The notes below the pieces were generated by a model that saw only the letters and a list, made by a program, of their open reading frames with translations, searched no databases and was not told the DNA's origin. DNA of 9,153 nt from Legionellales bacterium (lineage in GTDB: Bacteria > Pseudomonadota > Gammaproteobacteria > Legionellales > Legionellaceae): the NCBI GenBank assembly GCA_003489505.1, contig DNMA01000166.1, positions 1 to 9,153 on the forward strand, given 5' to 3'. Shown piece by piece: positions 6,553-9,153 of the stretch (position 1 is the first letter of the stretch; every line of letters begins with the position of its first letter). A program made the translations under genes and the position numbers.

Positions 6553-6777
6553 TTATTGAGATTTTTTAGAATCAATAACTGAGCCTTGGTTTTTTTTCCA
6601 CATCGCTGCTTCTTTGTGGTGACGACTATCTCTTCTACCCATTCTTTGATCATGATTTTTTTTCATATGATGAACTGCAGCAGCTTCCTTTTTATCAACA
6701 CTAACCGCAGGAGCAGCAAAAGAAGCTACAGAAAAACCAGCTACAACTAAACCAACTATTAATTTAGAAACGTTCAT
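6553..6777 (-). CDS. Small basic, His-rich exported protein, unknown function
   Basis: A 74-residue protein with a clean signal peptide (MNVSKLIVGLVVAGFSVASFA, cleavage before APAV). The mature part is about 53 residues, very rich in Lys, Arg and His (HHMKK, RMGRRDSRHHKE), with no cysteine and no membrane segment. I do not recognise the family. A longer reading from 6870 exists, but its first 31 codons would run through the promoter and the der terminator. The ATG at 6777 has a GGAGA site 5 bases upstream, so it is preferred. The gene has its own extended -10 promoter and a strong terminator, so it is probably an independent transcript. Charge and location would suit binding to peptidoglycan, LPS, nucleic acid or metal, or an acid-shock-like role, but that is speculation. 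Confidence 0.75.
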   Translation of the reverse strand: MNVSKLIVGLVVAGFSVASFAAPAVSVDKKEAAAVHHMKKNHDQRMGRRDSRHHKEAAMWKKNQGSVIDSKKSQ

Positions 6778-6848
6778 TGTAATCTCCATATATTTTAATT
6801 TCCTATTTAAATATAGCACATGATTAACAAAATGAAAGAGATTACAAT
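6776..6848. repeat. Perfect 11-bp inverted repeat around the small gene's promoter
   Basis: ATTGTAATCTC (6776-6786) and GAGATTACAAT (6838-6848) are exact reverse complements, 51 bp apart. Read on the reverse strand, the gene-proximal arm holds most of the ribosome binding site and the first two bases of the start codon. The distal arm touches the -35 box by one base. The promoter lies between the arms. Confidence 0.75.
6810..6838 (-). promoter_or_regulatory. Extended -10 promoter of the small basic protein gene
   Basis: On the reverse strand TATATT (6815-6810) is preceded by TGC, the extended -10 motif. A weak -35 (CTTTCA, 6838-6833) lies 17 bp upstream. Transcription would begin near 6803, giving a leader of about 26 nt before the ATG at 6777. 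Confidence 0.55.
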
Positions 6849-6857
6849 AAAATTTAT

Positions 6858-6905
6858 AAAAAAACATCAAAAGACTATTTTTTATTCTTTTTGTTTCTTT
6901 TGATG
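6858..6905 (-). terminator. Intrinsic terminator overlapping the der 3' end
   Basis: On the reverse strand CATCAAAAGA (6905-6896, inside the last der codons) pairs with TCTTTTGATG (6874-6865), followed by seven T residues (6864-6858). The 10-bp stem is perfect but AT-rich, with a 21-nt A-rich loop that contains the stop codon. It probably ends the bamB-der transcript, with some read-through possible. Confidence 0.6.
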
Positions 6906-8281
6906 TATTTCATCATGCGTTTACGTTTATTAACTTGTCTATCTGAAGGCTTGTTTTTTTTCAAAGCAAAAGGATTTTCACCAGATTTAAATACAAATTC
7001 AATTGGAGTTCCGACTAAGTTCAAGGACTCCATAAAAAAGTTTCGTAAAAAGCGCTTATAGCTGTCAGGAATATCATCGACTTGATTACCATGAATCACA
7101 ATCGTTGGCGGTTGAAGGCCACCCATATGAGCAAAACGAAGTTTGATGCGTCGCCCTTGAACCAAAGGTGGTTGATGGGTCGTTACCGCATTTTGCAACA
7201 AACGCGTTAGAAAAGATGTGGCGTGTTTTTGATTTGAAGCGGCATATGCTGATTGAATGTCTGTCCACAACTGACGCATACCAAAGCCTTTCAAAGCAGA
7301 AATAAAACGAATTTCATAGAAATGCTGAAATGGCATCCGTAATTCAATTTTCTGTTTAATAAGCTTTTTCTCATCATCATTAAGCAGATCACATTTATTA
7401 AATGCAATCACCAGCGATTTTCCTGCCTCAATCACATAATCAATTAAATGCATATCTTGATCAGTAATCGGTTCTTGTCCATTGATAATCACCAAACTGA
7501 CATCACAAGCATCGACAGCTTGCAAAGTTTTAATCACAGAAAATTTTTCAACCGCTTGAGACACTCTTGAGCGTCTTCGAACGCCTGCAGTATCCATAAA
7601 AATATAGTTTTTTCCGTAAAGTTCCACTGGGATTTCAATTGTATCCCGGGTAGTACCTGGCATATCATAAACTACAACTCTTTCATGCCCAACTAGACGA
7701 TTAATAAAAGTTGATTTACCCACGTTAGGTCGGCCAATGACCGCAACCTTAATAGGGGTTTCTTGTAACACTAAGGATTCTTCTTCTAATTTAGGCCAAT
7801 CTTGTGTTACTTCGTCTAAAACATCAAAAATACCACGAGAGTGCGCTGAAGATACACAATGAATCTGATTAAAACCTAAACGTTGAAATTCACTCGCGGC
7901 AATATCAGGAGGCATTGACTCGGTTTTGTTAATCAATAGATGTAAATTTTTACTATATTTTCTTAATTTTTTGGCTAATTCAATATCAACAGGGGTTAAA
8001 CCTGCACGTCCATCGACTAGAAAGAATATAACATCTGCTTCTTGCAAGGCGAGTTCAGCTTGTTGACCTGCTAAATTGTCAATATCAGATTCTAGTTCAC
8101 CAATACCGCTGGTATCCACAACCATAAAAGGTCTATTGTTATAAAGTGCTTTACCATATTGTCTATCACGCGTGACACCAGGAAAATCAGCAACTAATGC
8201 GGCCTTGGTTTTAGTAATACAATTAAATAATGTTGATTTTCCAACATTGGGACGTCCTACAATTGCAATAACAGGTAACAT
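6875..8281 (-). CDS. der: GTPase Der (EngA), ribosome biogenesis factor
   Basis: Der is an essential double-GTPase that assists 50S subunit maturation in the cytoplasm. The 468 residues are of usual length. The first G domain has GRPNVGKST (9-17), DFPGVTRD (32-39), DTSG (56-59) and NKTE (118-121). The second has GRPNVGKST (183-191), MPGTTRD (207-213), DTAG (230-233) and NKCD (295-298). A KH-like domain follows (about 350-440), with GRRIKLRFAHMGG and PPTIVIHGN. The tail is very basic (KRKRMMKYIKRNKKNKK), as is common for Der. The first G4 motif ends in Glu rather than Asp. The ATG is one base after the bamB stop, with a weak GAG site inside bamB, so coupling is likely. bamB-der order is conserved in gammaproteobacteria. 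The terminator overlaps its last codons. Confidence 0.98.
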   Translation of the reverse strand: MLPVIAIVGRPNVGKSTLFNCITKTKAALVADFPGVTRDRQYGKALYNNRPFMVVDTSGIGELESDIDNLAGQQAELALQEADVIFFLVDGRAGLTPVDIELAKKLRKYSKNLHLLINKTESMPPDIAASEFQRLGFNQIHCVSSAHSRGIFDVLDEVTQDWPKLEEESLVLQETPIKVAVIGRPNVGKSTFINRLVGHERVVVYDMPGTTRDTIEIPVELYGKNYIFMDTAGVRRRSRVSQAVEKFSVIKTLQAVDACDVSLVIINGQEPITDQDMHLIDYVIEAGKSLVIAFNKCDLLNDDEKKLIKQKIELRMPFQHFYEIRFISALKGFGMRQLWTDIQSAYAASNQKHATSFLTRLLQNAVTTHQPPLVQGRRIKLRFAHMGGLQPPTIVIHGNQVDDIPDSYKRFLRNFFMESLNLVGTPIEFVFKSGENPFALKKNKPSDRQVNKRKRMMKYIKRNKKNKK

Positions 8282-8282
8282 T

Positions 8283-9153
8283 TTAATTTCTCAAACTTAA
8301 TCGATGTATCTGACCATTGGTGGTCAATACGTAACACACATCACCATCAATAAGGGGTGATGAAACAATGCTTCCTGGCAGTTGTAATTGTCCTATAAAT
8401 TGTCCGCTAGATGGCGATATACCATGAAGTGTTCCGAGGCGATCGCCGACCCAAATTTGACCATGCCAAATCACAGGAGCAGTGAGTCCTCTTGCATTTA
8501 AACCTTTTTGGGTCCAAAGTACTTGGCCATCTGATTTATGATAAGCCCAAATACTATCTGAACTACTCACCAAGACGAGTGTAGAACCAATAAATGCTAA
8601 ATCATGATAAGTAGAGGCTTTGCGTTTCCATAAAAATTCAGATTGAAGAATAGAATAGGCGCCAACCTCGCCCTGATAAGATGCTATATATAAGCGGTCT
8701 TGGTCAATTAGGGGGTTAGTATCAACATCATTTAGTCGTTCAACCTCACTCACCCCTCGGGCATAACTAATATGTTGTTGAAATACTGGATGACCTTTTA
8801 ATGGCTCTAAACCAACAATGCTGCCATCCGAGAAACCCACTAGTATGCTATTTTGATAATAAACAGGTGAAGAACTTGCTTTTAAAATAATTTCAGTAGT
8901 GCTATGTTCATACTTCCAATCTTTATGCCCTGTTTTTAAATCAATACAATAGACAACACCTGTAATGGTTTTTACATAAATTTTACCAGCATAAACAAAA
9001 GGTTTAGCAAGAATATCATTGGAAACTGATATACGCTGTAAAACTTTGCCATTATTTCTATCCAGAATATACAAGGCAGAATCATCGCCAGTCACAATTA
9101 ACTTGTTATCGGAAATCACAGGACCTGCAAGAAGACTTAAATGTGTTTCAAAC
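8283..9153 (-). CDS. bamB: Outer-membrane assembly lipoprotein BamB, 5' end missing
   Basis: BamB is the beta-propeller lipoprotein of the BAM complex that inserts beta-barrels into the outer membrane. Visible are 289 C-terminal residues; the frame stays open to the right edge, so the GTG at 9119 is internal, and roughly 100 N-terminal residues with the lipobox lie outside. PQQ-like propeller blades recur as short strands ending in GxVYCIDLKTGHKDWKY, GSIVGLEPLKG, GEVGAYSI, SIWAYHKSDGQVLW, GTLHGISPSSG and GQIHRLSL. The segment EVERLNDVDTNP (E. coli BamB has a similar EIDRLSDVDTTP) is diagnostic and separates it from PQQ dehydrogenases. der follows after one base. The three barrel proteins encoded on the other strand would be substrates of the complex, but the two operons are separate. 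Confidence 0.96.
   Translation of the reverse strand, partial: FETHLSLLAGPVISDNKLIVTGDDSALYILDRNNGKVLQRISVSNDILAKPFVYAGKIYVKTITGVVYCIDLKTGHKDWKYEHSTTEIILKASSSPVYYQNSILVGFSDGSIVGLEPLKGHPVFQQHISYARGVSEVERLNDVDTNPLIDQDRLYIASYQGEVGAYSILQSEFLWKRKASTYHDLAFIGSTLVLVSSSDSIWAYHKSDGQVLWTQKGLNARGLTAPVIWHGQIWVGDRLGTLHGISPSSGQFIGQLQLPGSIVSSPLIDGDVCYVLTTNGQIHRLSLRN

Noticed and set aside
6778..6870. N-terminal extension of the small basic protein to 105 residues
   Set aside because: It would translate the promoter and the leader, places the signal peptide internally, and has no good ribosome binding site, whereas the ATG at 6777 follows GGAGA.
7086..7268. 60-codon reverse frame inside der
   Set aside because: It is out of frame within the conserved C-terminal part of Der; a shadow of der codons.
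9117..9119. GTG as the start of bamB
   Set aside because: The frame is open to the window end and the protein would lack its lipoprotein signal and first propeller blades.

Overview
The window looks like chromosomal DNA of an AT-rich gammaproteobacterium. The reverse-strand bamB-der pair has the gammaproteobacterial order, Rpe, Slt and BamB carry gammaproteobacterial-type motifs, and the small outer-membrane barrels beside a large secreted repeat protein would suit an aquatic or host-associated lineage such as Legionellales. The lineage is inferred from gene style only; no rRNA or tRNA is present to confirm it.

Forward strand, 1-6161. A gene cut by the left edge encodes a secreted, cysteine-containing protein with a GCSPGGH-type domain and two DUF11/Ig-like repeats. 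A first outer-membrane beta-barrel gene follows after 16 bp. A 120-bp spacer then carries two tandem sigma70-like promoters and a perfect 8-bp hairpin. Behind it come two more beta-barrel genes, rpe (ribulose-phosphate 3-epimerase) and slt (soluble lytic transglycosylase). These four are packed very tightly: an 8-bp gap, then an 8-bp overlap with a TTG start for rpe, then a 1-bp gap. They probably form one operon of envelope proteins with a pentose-phosphate enzyme embedded in it. A U-tract hairpin at 6198-6231 is the likely end of this unit.

Reverse strand, 9153-6146. bamB (cut by the right edge) and der are 1 bp apart. der ends in a terminator whose stem overlaps its stop codon. A 74-residue, very basic, histidine-rich exported protein follows with its own extended -10 promoter, a strong ribosome binding site and a GC-rich terminator. 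The last gene is a two-helix inner-membrane protein of YgfX type whose start lies in that terminator hairpin and whose 3' end overlaps slt by 16 bp.

Functionally the window is mostly about the envelope: barrel substrates, the BamB assembly lipoprotein, a murein-cleaving enzyme and a small basic periplasmic protein. The least expected signal is a perfect 11-bp inverted repeat at 6776-6786 / 6838-6848. One arm covers the ribosome binding site and start codon of the small basic protein and the other lies upstream of its promoter, so transcripts reading through from der could hide the start while transcripts from its own promoter could not. I see no CRISPR array, transposase, tRNA, rRNA or obvious mobile element.
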